Below, piece after piece: positions 37,804 to 45,541 of a stretch of DNA of 64,000 nucleotides; positions within the stretch are counted from its first letter, which is position 1; every line of letters begins with the position of its first letter. Origin of the DNA: Fredinandcohnia aciditolerans (GTDB lineage: Bacteria; Bacillota; Bacilli; Bacillales; Bacillaceae_L); the NCBI GenBank assembly GCA_003640645.1, contig QGHH01000003.1:310001-374000 (forward strand), given 5' to 3'. A model generated the notes under the pieces. It was not told the origin of the DNA and made no database searches. It saw only the letters and a program-made list of their open reading frames with translations. Both the position numbers and the translations under genes were made by a program.

Positions 37804-38610
37804 TTGTTTACTAAAATAATAAAATATATTGTCACTATCTTCCTAGGGTTTTGCTTTCTCCTGCCATTTTTAATCATGGTGTTAAGTTCATTTAAAGAAA
37901 CGACATTTGCAGCAATGGACCCATTGTTTTGGATTCCTAATGATCCGTCTATCAATAACTTTACGTACCTTTTTCGGAATGATAACTTCTTACGCTGGAT
38001 TATGAACTCTGTAGTTGTAACTGTTATCCCTGTATTTTCACAAATGTTTTTTGCAGGACTATTAGGCTACATATTTGCAAGAAAGCAATTCTTTGGAAGA
38101 GAATTTATATTCTGGACATTCATGGCTGTTATCATGATTCCATCGCAATTGCTGATCATTCCGAAATTTATCATGTTTTCAAAGTTTGGGTGGATCAATG
38201 AATATCAAGCATTGATTGTTCCTGAGCTTTGGGCAATTATGGGCGTATTTTTAGTACGTCAGTTTATGCAGGGCATACCTATGGAATTAGATGAAGCAGC
38301 AAGGATGGATGGAGCCAATGATTTTCATGTGTTTCGAAAAATTTATATGCCATTAGCATTTCCATCCATTGCAACTGTTGGAACGTTTGCATTCGTAAGT
38401 AACTGGAATGATCTATTCCAACCACTTATTTATATGACAAATGAGAAAATGTATCCTATCACGGTTGGGTTAGCTTCTACGTTAAGTAAGGAAGGGAACT
38501 TTGGAATTGAGATGGCCGGCTCTACAATTTCATTTATCCCCACGTTTCTAATTTTCTTGTTCTTCCAGAAGTATTTTACAGAAGGTATTCAGCTCTCAGG
38601 ACTTAAATAA
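37804..38610 (+). CDS. sugar ABC transporter permease (MalG type)
   Basis: A 268-residue permease, second half of the importer channel, with six membrane segments and the EAA loop in MELDEAARMDGANDFHVFRK (about residues 160-179). The start is TTG, 10 nt after AAGGAG. It lies 31 nt after the first permease, and a Gfo/Idh gene follows after a similar gap, so the importer and that oxidoreductase are co-transcribed. Confidence 0.9.
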   Translation: MFTKIIKYIVTIFLGFCFLLPFLIMVLSSFKETTFAAMDPLFWIPNDPSINNFTYLFRNDNFLRWIMNSVVVTVIPVFSQMFFAGLLGYIFARKQFFGREFIFWTFMAVIMIPSQLLIIPKFIMFSKFGWINEYQALIVPELWAIMGVFLVRQFMQGIPMELDEAARMDGANDFHVFRKIYMPLAFPSIATVGTFAFVSNWNDLFQPLIYMTNEKMYPITVGLASTLSKEGNFGIEMAGSTISFIPTFLIFLFFQKYFTEGIQLSGLK

Positions 38611-38641
38611 TCAAGTTTTGGTTTTATAGAGGAGTTTCGAT

Positions 38642-39541
38642 ATGAGGAATATAAGAATAGGGATGATTGGGCTTGATACCTCACATGCATCAGCTTTTAC
38701 TAAATTATTAAATGATCCAACCAATCCCTTTTTTGTTAAAGGCGGAAAAGTAACTGTAGCATGTCCGGTAGGTTCTTCTGATTTTGAGTTGAGTTATTCT
38801 CGTATTGAGGCAATTACAAAAGAAGTGGAACAGTATGGTGTTCAATTGGTTAAGACGATTGAGGAAGTAGCAGAGACATGTGATGCAATCCTACTAGAAT
38901 CTGTCGATGGCCGAGTACATCTAGAGCAGGTGAAGAAACTTGTAGGTTATCAGAAGCCACTATTTATCGATAAACCACTTTGTCTTTTTTCTACAGAGGC
39001 TATTGAAATCGTGAAGCTATCTGAACAATATGGTACACCAATCATGAGTTCATCTGCTTTACGATTTGCTGAAGAGGTAAGACAGGCACTAGCGATTCAA
39101 GATAAAGGAAAAATCATTGGAGCTGACTGTTTCGGTCCGATGGATATGGTTGATACTCAACCGGGGTATTTTTGGTATGGGATACATACGATCGAGATGC
39201 TTTATGCCATTTTAGGCTCCGGGGCACAGCAGGTTACTACTGTATCTACTGAACATTCAGATTTGATTGTAACGCAATGGGAAGATGGAAGAATTGGAAC
39301 TGCAAGAGGGAGTAGGGGCGGTAATGGTGAATTCGGTGCGATCATTCATTTTGAAAAAGGCAGTCACTTTGTATCGATTTCTTCTTCCTCAAAACCCTTT
39401 TATGCTAGTCTCTTAGAAGAAATTATTCGTTTTTTTAACACAGGACAATCCAGCGTTCCCTTACATGAAACGCAAGAAATTATTCGCTTTATTGAAGCAG
39501 CAAATGAGAGTAAAGATTCAGGAAAACGGGTGAATATATAG
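38642..39541 (+). CDS. Gfo/Idh/MocA-family oxidoreductase (first of three)
   Basis: A 299-residue NAD(P)-dependent oxidoreductase. The front RIGMIGLDTSHASAFTKLL has the Rossmann strand with a GLDTSHA variant of GxGxxG typical of one subgroup. The KPLF-type motif is present as QKPLFIDKPLCLF, holding the conserved lysine of the EKP position (about residue 113). It sits at the end of the importer operon, just before a terminator. It likely oxidises or reduces a ring carbon of the imported sugar. Confidence 0.82.
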   Translation: MRNIRIGMIGLDTSHASAFTKLLNDPTNPFFVKGGKVTVACPVGSSDFELSYSRIEAITKEVEQYGVQLVKTIEEVAETCDAILLESVDGRVHLEQVKKLVGYQKPLFIDKPLCLFSTEAIEIVKLSEQYGTPIMSSSALRFAEEVRQALAIQDKGKIIGADCFGPMDMVDTQPGYFWYGIHTIEMLYAILGSGAQQVTTVSTEHSDLIVTQWEDGRIGTARGSRGGNGEFGAIIHFEKGSHFVSISSSSKPFYASLLEEIIRFFNTGQSSVPLHETQEIIRFIEAANESKDSGKRVNI

Positions 39542-39575
39542 TTGAAGAATCGACTACTAATGCAAAATAAAAAAA

Positions 39576-39603
39576 GCGGGTAAACCATTTTACCCGCCAT
39601 TTT
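39576..39603. terminator. bidirectional terminator after the importer operon
   Basis: GCGGGTAAA-CCAT-TTTACCCGC, a perfect 9-bp stem with A- and T-rich flanks, between the Gfo/Idh gene and the convergent regulator gene. Confidence 0.85.
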
Positions 39604-39619
39604 ATTTTAGATACTGCCT

Positions 39620-40978
39620 TCATTCGTTTTCATCAATGATAAAACTAAGTCTATAGATTCGTCTTGGTCTTCCTTTGTAGGTAATTTTTTCCTCGCCTAC
39701 TATATCTACTAAGTTAGCGTCCATCCATTTTAATAGGATTCGATGAGCACTTCTTGTTGTAATGTTCAATGTGTCCGCTAACTCTTGAGCTGTGTAGTCA
39801 AATTTCTTATGCCGTGCTACTCTTGCCATAAGTTTTGTCATATAAGCAGCAGACATTCCGGCCTTTTCGGCCTTTTGCAGTAGTTCTGCATCTGTAATAG
39901 ATAGGTCATATTTTTCATATTGAGTATCGGTTATCATATCAACTGGGCCAATTACACTTTGGTCTTCACGGACGATGTAACATACGTTTCCGCCTAATTC
40001 TTTTGATTGTCGGAGTGCGAGTCTTGCATGGTTACCAGCTTCCGCAGCTGAGAGACCAAAACCAACTCCAATGCTAATGGAAACACCTAGCTCCGTTTTA
40101 ACCGTATTTAATAAGGGGATGAATTTATAACCGCGTGTTTCTCTTTCAAAAATACCACGTGTAGTGATAAACGAAAATTCTTCTCCACCGGAATTAATTA
40201 AATGACCATCAAGGAGCTTTGTATAATTTAACATGATTTGTTGAAATTTTAGTTTAAATAATTGCACTTCATGTTCCGATGTGTATTTTTCTGTAGCTTT
40301 ATCAAATTTGTCAATATCAATAATCCCAAAGACAATTTGAGATTCTTTATGTTTACGAGCTTCCGTTGCAAGTAATGCACGTTCGAGGGATACAATTAGA
40401 TCTTGATAAGTGGGGGTAACCCATTCATAAGGAATTGACATTTCCGAAAGCTTAATCGCAATTTCCTGCACGCCGGTGATGGCGATGGAGCCATATTTTT
40501 GATAGTTGTCCTGATGAAAATCAACAATTTCCTCCAAACAATCAGGCTGACTGGAATTAGGGAAGGAAGTACATACATAGTTCGTTTCGTCTAATTCATA
40601 AAGGATTCTACGAATATATTTTTCTTCAACCGTGTCAATCGAGAAATGTTTCGTATCGAATTGATTGTTTATCAGGAATAATGACCGATATAACCCAGTT
40701 CCCATTATGGGAACATAATGCGCTGGTATTGAAAAGTTAATAAGCTGTTTAGCTTTTAAATACGTTGGAAATTCCGTAAACAAAAGTACTTCCACTTTAT
40801 TGATCAAAGTAGTCATAACCTCCGTTTCAATCGAAGAGGGGGTTGCGTGTAGAAAAATTGGCTGGAAATTAGGAAACGCTTCAAGCGCTTTCATTATTTC
40901 CTTTTCAAGTGCTTCAGGACTAACAATGCCAATAATAATTTCAGTACCATGATCTGATAATTGGTTTGTTTTCATCAT
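39620..40978 (-). CDS. one-component regulator with GGEEF domain and C-terminal winged HTH
   Basis: A 452-residue cytoplasmic protein. The N-terminal part (about 1-180) looks like an alpha/beta receptor domain (IIIGIVSPEALEKEIMKAL). A central domain (about 190-345) has the nucleotidyl-cyclase-type motif NSGGEEFSFI and ISIGVGFGLSAAEAGNHAR, as in GGDEF proteins. The C-terminus (about 370-440) is a winged HTH (YTAQELADTLNITTRSAHRI, then KGRPRRIYRL). The ATG at 40978 follows GGAG; a longer start at 40999 lies within the operator-like sequence. It is divergent from the epimerase operon with two operator-like sites between. It is the best candidate regulator of this locus (inference). Confidence 0.72.
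   Translation of the reverse strand: MMKTNQLSDHGTEIIIGIVSPEALEKEIMKALEAFPNFQPIFLHATPSSIETEVMTTLINKVEVLLFTEFPTYLKAKQLINFSIPAHYVPIMGTGLYRSLFLINNQFDTKHFSIDTVEEKYIRRILYELDETNYVCTSFPNSSQPDCLEEIVDFHQDNYQKYGSIAITGVQEIAIKLSEMSIPYEWVTPTYQDLIVSLERALLATEARKHKESQIVFGIIDIDKFDKATEKYTSEHEVQLFKLKFQQIMLNYTKLLDGHLINSGGEEFSFITTRGIFERETRGYKFIPLLNTVKTELGVSISIGVGFGLSAAEAGNHARLALRQSKELGGNVCYIVREDQSVIGPVDMITDTQYEKYDLSITDAELLQKAEKAGMSAAYMTKLMARVARHKKFDYTAQELADTLNITTRSAHRILLKWMDANLVDIVGEEKITYKGRPRRIYRLSFIIDENE
40880..40893 (-). promoter_or_regulatory. cre-like site in the regulator gene
   Basis: Reverse strand TGAAAGCGCTTGAA matches the CcpA consensus at 13 of 14 positions, about 85-100 nt inside the coding region of the regulator. 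Confidence 0.45.
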
Positions 40979-40991
40979 GTCATCTCCGTTT

Positions 40992-41017
40992 AAAGACATT
41001 TCTTTAATATGTCTTTT
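40992..41017. promoter_or_regulatory. direct-repeat/dyad operator, site D
   Basis: AAAGAC, then ATTTCTTTAATAT, then GTCTTTT. Here the outer dyad AAAGAC/GTCTTT is perfect but the second AGAC repeat is lost. It lies directly upstream of the regulator start, as expected for autoregulation. Confidence 0.55.
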
Positions 41018-41080
41018 AATAATCTTACTACTAGATTAAGAGGAATTTTTCGAAATGTCAATCAATATTCATCATTTATT

Positions 41081-41107
41081 AAAAGACCTTTAAGTGACTT
41101 GTCTTTT
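41081..41107. promoter_or_regulatory. direct-repeat/dyad operator, site C
   Basis: AAAAGAC, then CTTTAAGTGACTT, then GTCTTTT, followed by AATAA. It has the dyad and a TGAC repeat at 11 bp, and lies 90 bp upstream of the epimerase-like gene. Confidence 0.6.
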
Positions 41108-41192
41108 AATAACCCCGAATATACAATGTAGGTAATTAGTAAATAACCATGTTTTTCCTAAAGAAAATCAAATATATTCTAGGAGGATTTAA

Positions 41193-42209
41193 ATGAAAAC
41201 GATTGCTGAATTAGAGGATTTTATGTCAACACCTAGCACTAAGTTAATAAAGGACATCCAACAACTAGATGGAGATATTATGATTTTAGGTGTTAGTGGG
41301 AAGATGGGACCGACATTAGCAAAACTTGCGAAGAGAGCTGTTGATCAGTCAGGTGTACCTAAAAAAGTAATTGGTGTTGCGAGATTCTCAGATGAGAGTT
41401 TAATAGATGAATTAGAAGCGAATGGAATTGAAACTATTAAAGCGGATTTTTTGAGGGAAGAAGATCTACAAAACCTACCAAACGTTAAGAACATTATCTT
41501 TATGGCAGGTACGAAATTTGGAACAGTTGGAAATGAGCATCGGACGTGGGCCATGAACGCTTATCTTCCAGGACGTGTCGCAGAAAAGTTTAAGAATTCA
41601 CGAATTGTGTCTTTTTCAACAGGAAATGTATACCCACTCACTTCTGTGTTAAGCAATGGTTGTACAGAGGATGTGACACCTAATCCTGTTGGTGAATATG
41701 CACAATCTTGCTTAGGTCGAGAACGAGTTTTAACTTATTTTTCGCATAAAAACCAAACACCCATTGTTCACTTTCGTTTAAACTATGCGATTGACCTACG
41801 TTATGGCGTGTTACTTGAAATTGCAAGATCAGTACATCAAGAGAAACCGATTGATTTAACAATGGGAAATGTTAATGTAATTTGGCAGGGGGATGCAAAT
41901 GAATATGCAATTCGTTCCTTATTACATACAAACTATCCACCAAAAATCATCAATGTAACAGGACCTGAAACATTGTCAGTCAGATGGCTCGCTAATGAAT
42001 TTGGTAAACGAATGGAAAAGGAACCGGTATTTGTAAATAATGAATGTCCAACTGCCTTACTAAATAATGCTTCTCAAGCACATAAATTATTTGGCTATCC
42101 AAAAGTTACCGTTCAACAAATGATTGATATGATTGCTGATTGGGTTGTAAATGATGGACACACAATCAATAAACCAACCCACTTCCAAGAAAGAGAAGGT
42201 GCATTTTAA
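41193..42209 (+). CDS. NAD-dependent epimerase/dehydratase-like SDR protein
   Basis: A 338-residue extended-SDR protein. The Rossmann motif is ILGVSGKMGPTLAKL (about residues 31-45). At the active site the usual YxxxK reads EYAQSCLGRE (about residues 168-177): tyrosine is kept but the lysine position is cysteine, and the upstream serine region is VSFSTGNVY. It probably binds NAD and a sugar or nucleotide sugar, but the mechanism may differ from classical epimerases. Its stop overlaps the ATG of the next gene by one base. AGGAGG precedes its own ATG. First gene of the long plus-strand operon. Confidence 0.75.
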   Translation: MKTIAELEDFMSTPSTKLIKDIQQLDGDIMILGVSGKMGPTLAKLAKRAVDQSGVPKKVIGVARFSDESLIDELEANGIETIKADFLREEDLQNLPNVKNIIFMAGTKFGTVGNEHRTWAMNAYLPGRVAEKFKNSRIVSFSTGNVYPLTSVLSNGCTEDVTPNPVGEYAQSCLGRERVLTYFSHKNQTPIVHFRLNYAIDLRYGVLLEIARSVHQEKPIDLTMGNVNVIWQGDANEYAIRSLLHTNYPPKIINVTGPETLSVRWLANEFGKRMEKEPVFVNNECPTALLNNASQAHKLFGYPKVTVQQMIDMIADWVVNDGHTINKPTHFQEREGAF

Positions 42210-43264
42210 TGCTGAAAGAGGCTGTTAAGAAAAAGCTTCATGAGGGCACAGTGATTCCAGCCCATCCACTAGCGTTAACTGAAGAAAGAGAACTTGATGA
42301 AACAGGACAACGCGCCTTAACTCGATACTATATCGATGCAGGTGTAGGTGGTATCGCGGTAGGAGTGCATACAACACAATTTGAAATTCGTGATCCTGAG
42401 TTTAATCTTTATGAAAGAGTACTATCAATTGCCATTGAAGAAACAAAACGCGCCAATGCTCCTGATGACTTTATTAAAGTGGCAGGAATTTGTGGACCTA
42501 CTGAACAGGCACTAAAAGAAGCGGCGTTTAGTAAAGAGGTCGGCTATGACTTAGGACTATTGAGTATGGGTGGCTTGAATCATTTATCAGAGGATGAATT
42601 ACTTGAGCGGGCTGAAAAAGTTGCAGAGGTTATTCCAGTATTCGGATTTTATTTACAACCTGCAGTAGGTGGACGTATTTTTTCGTATGAGTTTTGGGAA
42701 CGATTTGCTTCCATTCCAAATGTATACGCGATAAAAATAGCTCCGTTTGATCGATACTGTTCAATTGATGTTGTCCGTGCTGTTTGCCATTCGCCTCGTA
42801 ATGAGGAAATAGCTCTTTACACGGGTAATGATGATAATATAATAAATGATTTGTTAACAGCCTTTGAATTCACAGTCGGAGGACAGAAGGTAGAAAAGAG
42901 AATTGTCGGTGGTTTACTTGGACACTGGTCTGTTTGGACAAAACGAGTTGTCGAGACATTTGAAGAAATTAAAGTAGTAAGAGGTCAAAAGTCAGTACCA
43001 ATTGGTTTATTAACACTTGGACAACAAATTACAGATGCGAATGCCGCGATATTTGATTCTCGAAATAGCTTTAAGGGCAGTATAGCTGGCATTAATGAAA
43101 TCTTAGCTAGACAAGGACTACTTCAAGGAAATTGGTGTTTAGTTGATCGTGAGGTTTTAAGTCCGGGTCAAGCAAATGAGTTAAATCGAATTTATACGAG
43201 CTACCCACACCTAAATGATGATGAATTTGTTAAAGCGAATCTATCAAAGTGGCTGTCTAAATAA
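42209..43264 (+). CDS. DHDPS/NAL-superfamily aldolase-like protein
   Basis: A 351-residue TIM-barrel protein related to dihydrodipicolinate synthases, longer than the usual 290-310. Landmarks are TVIPAHPLALTEERELDE at the front, AGVGGIAVGVHTTQF in place of the GTTGE loop, and NVYAIKIAPFDRY (about residues 170-182) with the probable Schiff-base lysine. The one-base overlap with the epimerase-like gene suggests tight coupling, perhaps sequential steps. The likely reaction is cleavage or dehydration of a keto-sugar acid. It differs clearly from the DHDPS-family gene at 16841. Confidence 0.72.
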   Translation: MLKEAVKKKLHEGTVIPAHPLALTEERELDETGQRALTRYYIDAGVGGIAVGVHTTQFEIRDPEFNLYERVLSIAIEETKRANAPDDFIKVAGICGPTEQALKEAAFSKEVGYDLGLLSMGGLNHLSEDELLERAEKVAEVIPVFGFYLQPAVGGRIFSYEFWERFASIPNVYAIKIAPFDRYCSIDVVRAVCHSPRNEEIALYTGNDDNIINDLLTAFEFTVGGQKVEKRIVGGLLGHWSVWTKRVVETFEEIKVVRGQKSVPIGLLTLGQQITDANAAIFDSRNSFKGSIAGINEILARQGLLQGNWCLVDREVLSPGQANELNRIYTSYPHLNDDEFVKANLSKWLSK

Positions 43265-43285
43265 TTGACGGAAGAAGGATTTCAT

Positions 43286-44290
43286 ATGAAAAGAATTGTA
43301 GCTAACAACAAGAAAGTTGAAATCATTGAAGATGAAGTACCAAGCATAAAAGGAAAGCCTTCCTATATCTTAGTTAAAACATTATATTCGGTCATTTCAC
43401 CGGGCACTGAACTATCGTTGCTAGCCGTTAGTGAAAAAAGACAGGTACATCTTGGATATAGTGCAATGGGCGAAGTCGTTGAATGTGGCAGTGACATCAC
43501 CGATGTGAAAAAAGGAGACCTTGTTGCTTGTTACGGTGCACCATATGTTCATCATGATGAATATCTTCTAGTTCCTAAAACCTTGTATGCACAAGTCCCC
43601 GATACGGTTGAACCAAAAGAAGCAGCTCTAGGTGGACTCGGTGCGATTGCCATTCATGCGCTCCGTATTGCAAATCTTCAATTTGGTGAAACGGTCGTAA
43701 TCGTAGGCTTAGGAGTTTTAGGGCAATTAATTGCAAAAATTGCCCATGCAGCAGCCTATAATGTGATTGCATATGATCTTCACGAAAGTCGAGTAGACAT
43801 GTTAAAGGAAGACAATATTAAATCATTTGCAACGGTTGATGAGATGGAAGAAGCCCTTTGGATTGATACGAAATCACGTGGAGCAGATGCCGTACTACTT
43901 TGTGCGGGAGGAAAGCGTTCACCACTTACACATGAATGTTTGAAATGGATTCGTACCAAAGGAAAGGCAGTCATCGTAGGTGATATCGAACCCGACTTTC
44001 CAAGAGACTTAATGTTTGGTAAGGAGGCTCAGTTACTCATTTCTCGGGCTGGCGGTCCAGGAAGATACGACACCGTCTATGAGAAGGAAGCAATTGATTA
44101 TCCTTATGAATATGTCCGCTGGACAGAAGGTAGGAACCTTGAAGAATATATTCGACTTGTTAACGAAAAAAAGATTGATGTCAGAGCGTTTCTTTCAGAA
44201 ACAGTTGAATTTGATGATGCACCACAAGAATTTGAAAAACTGTTAAACAAAGAATCTTCAACTCTTACAAAAATCATAAAGTTTACGTAA
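43286..44290 (+). CDS. medium-chain dehydrogenase without classical zinc ligands
   Basis: A 334-residue member of the MDR superfamily. The NAD-binding motif is VVIVGLGVLGQLIAKIA (about residues 139-155). The catalytic-zinc motifs of alcohol dehydrogenases are not present: the usual C-G-T-D region reads SPGTELSLL and the GHE region reads LGYSAMGEVVECG, like the dehydrogenases that pair with Gfo/Idh proteins. The ATG at 43286 is chosen because GAAGGA lies before it; a TTG at 43265 directly follows the previous stop. It likely oxidises a sugar hydroxyl in this pathway. Confidence 0.75.
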   Translation: MKRIVANNKKVEIIEDEVPSIKGKPSYILVKTLYSVISPGTELSLLAVSEKRQVHLGYSAMGEVVECGSDITDVKKGDLVACYGAPYVHHDEYLLVPKTLYAQVPDTVEPKEAALGGLGAIAIHALRIANLQFGETVVIVGLGVLGQLIAKIAHAAAYNVIAYDLHESRVDMLKEDNIKSFATVDEMEEALWIDTKSRGADAVLLCAGGKRSPLTHECLKWIRTKGKAVIVGDIEPDFPRDLMFGKEAQLLISRAGGPGRYDTVYEKEAIDYPYEYVRWTEGRNLEEYIRLVNEKKIDVRAFLSETVEFDDAPQEFEKLLNKESSTLTKIIKFT

Positions 44291-44334
44291 ATACGCTGAA
44301 TTGGGCATAACAACGGAAAGGATTTTGAAGTTAA

Positions 44335-45492
44335 ATGATGTGTAACCACTTTTACTTACAAGGAAATGTTGTTACAGATAAGAGAATAGAAAAAAATATC
44401 ATCATAGAAATCAAAGATGGAAAAATCATTTTCGTTGGTAAGAAAGACATGGAGGATCTACCCTGCTACCAAGTAGAAGGGTGGATCTGTCCTGGTTTTA
44501 TAGATACACATATACACGGTCTAAATGGTCAAGATTTTATGGATTGTTCAAAGGAAGGTTTTTATCGCATTCAAAATGGGCTGCCATCATTTGGTGTGAC
44601 AAGTTTCTTGTCAACATCAAGGGCAGCCACATTAGAAGATATTAAAACCTTCCTTTTATTAAATAAACTCATAGTTGCTGAAAATCGTGGTGGTGCTCGC
44701 CTTTTGGGTGTTCATTTAGAAGGCCCATGGATTAATCAAAAATATAAAGGTGCTCAAAAAGCAGAATACATACTGAATCCCGCTATAGAAGAAGTTAAAT
44801 CGCTACTTCAAATGGCTGGGAATTTGATAAAAATTATAACATTAGCTCCTGAACTACCAAACGCAACCAATGTCATACAATTCTTGAAGGAAAAAATGGT
44901 TGCCGTTTCTGCCGGACATACAGATGCATCATATGAGGAAATCGAAATGGCGATTCAATACGGCCTATCAAGAGTTACTCATTGTTTCAATGGAATGGGT
45001 CCGCTTACACATCGCAATTTAACAGCTGCGTTTGCAGCACTTGATTTACAAGAATTACACTGTGAACTTATCGCAGATGGCTTTCATGTGCATTCAAAAA
45101 TAATTGAACTCCTTTACAGAAACAAAGGGGTGGATCATCTTACCTTAATTTCTGATTGCACTGGGACCAACCAATTACCAGATGGGTGTCATCATATCGG
45201 TGGGAAGACAGTCTATAAAAGTGGTGGAAAAGTATCATTAGCGAACGGAAGCCTTGCAGGAAGTTCTTTAACGCTAGACAAGGCAGTACAATATATCATT
45301 CAGAAAACTCGTATTCCGATTGAAGAAGCAATACAAATGGCGAGCTATAATCCAGCTGTAGTCTGTGGAGTAAGTGAACGTAAAGGCAGGATAGCCGTTG
45401 GATATGATGCGGATGTTGTCATTTTAACAAATGATCTAGAGGTAGAAAGCACAATTATAGATGGGAATTTTGTTTTCAAACAAAATGATTAG
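44335..45492 (+). CDS. nagA: N-acetylglucosamine-6-phosphate deacetylase
   Basis: A 385-residue amidohydrolase-superfamily enzyme of normal NagA length. Motifs are GFIDTHIHGLNGQDFMD (about residues 54-70), GVHLEGPWINQKYKGAQ with the metal-binding glutamate, SAGHTDASYEE, THCFNGMGPLTHR with the metal-binding histidine, and LISDCTGTNQLPDG with the catalytic aspartate. It removes acetate from GlcNAc-6-phosphate. No nagB gene is nearby, so deamination must be done by an enzyme encoded elsewhere. Its place next to a GH20 gene shows that the imported glycan contains N-acetylhexosamine. Confidence 0.9.
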   Translation: MMCNHFYLQGNVVTDKRIEKNIIIEIKDGKIIFVGKKDMEDLPCYQVEGWICPGFIDTHIHGLNGQDFMDCSKEGFYRIQNGLPSFGVTSFLSTSRAATLEDIKTFLLLNKLIVAENRGGARLLGVHLEGPWINQKYKGAQKAEYILNPAIEEVKSLLQMAGNLIKIITLAPELPNATNVIQFLKEKMVAVSAGHTDASYEEIEMAIQYGLSRVTHCFNGMGPLTHRNLTAAFAALDLQELHCELIADGFHVHSKIIELLYRNKGVDHLTLISDCTGTNQLPDGCHHIGGKTVYKSGGKVSLANGSLAGSSLTLDKAVQYIIQKTRIPIEEAIQMASYNPAVVCGVSERKGRIAVGYDADVVILTNDLEVESTIIDGNFVFKQND

Positions 45493-45541
45493 AAACAATT
45501 TGAGTTTAAATTATTGTAAGAAGAGAAAAGAGGTATAAAAG

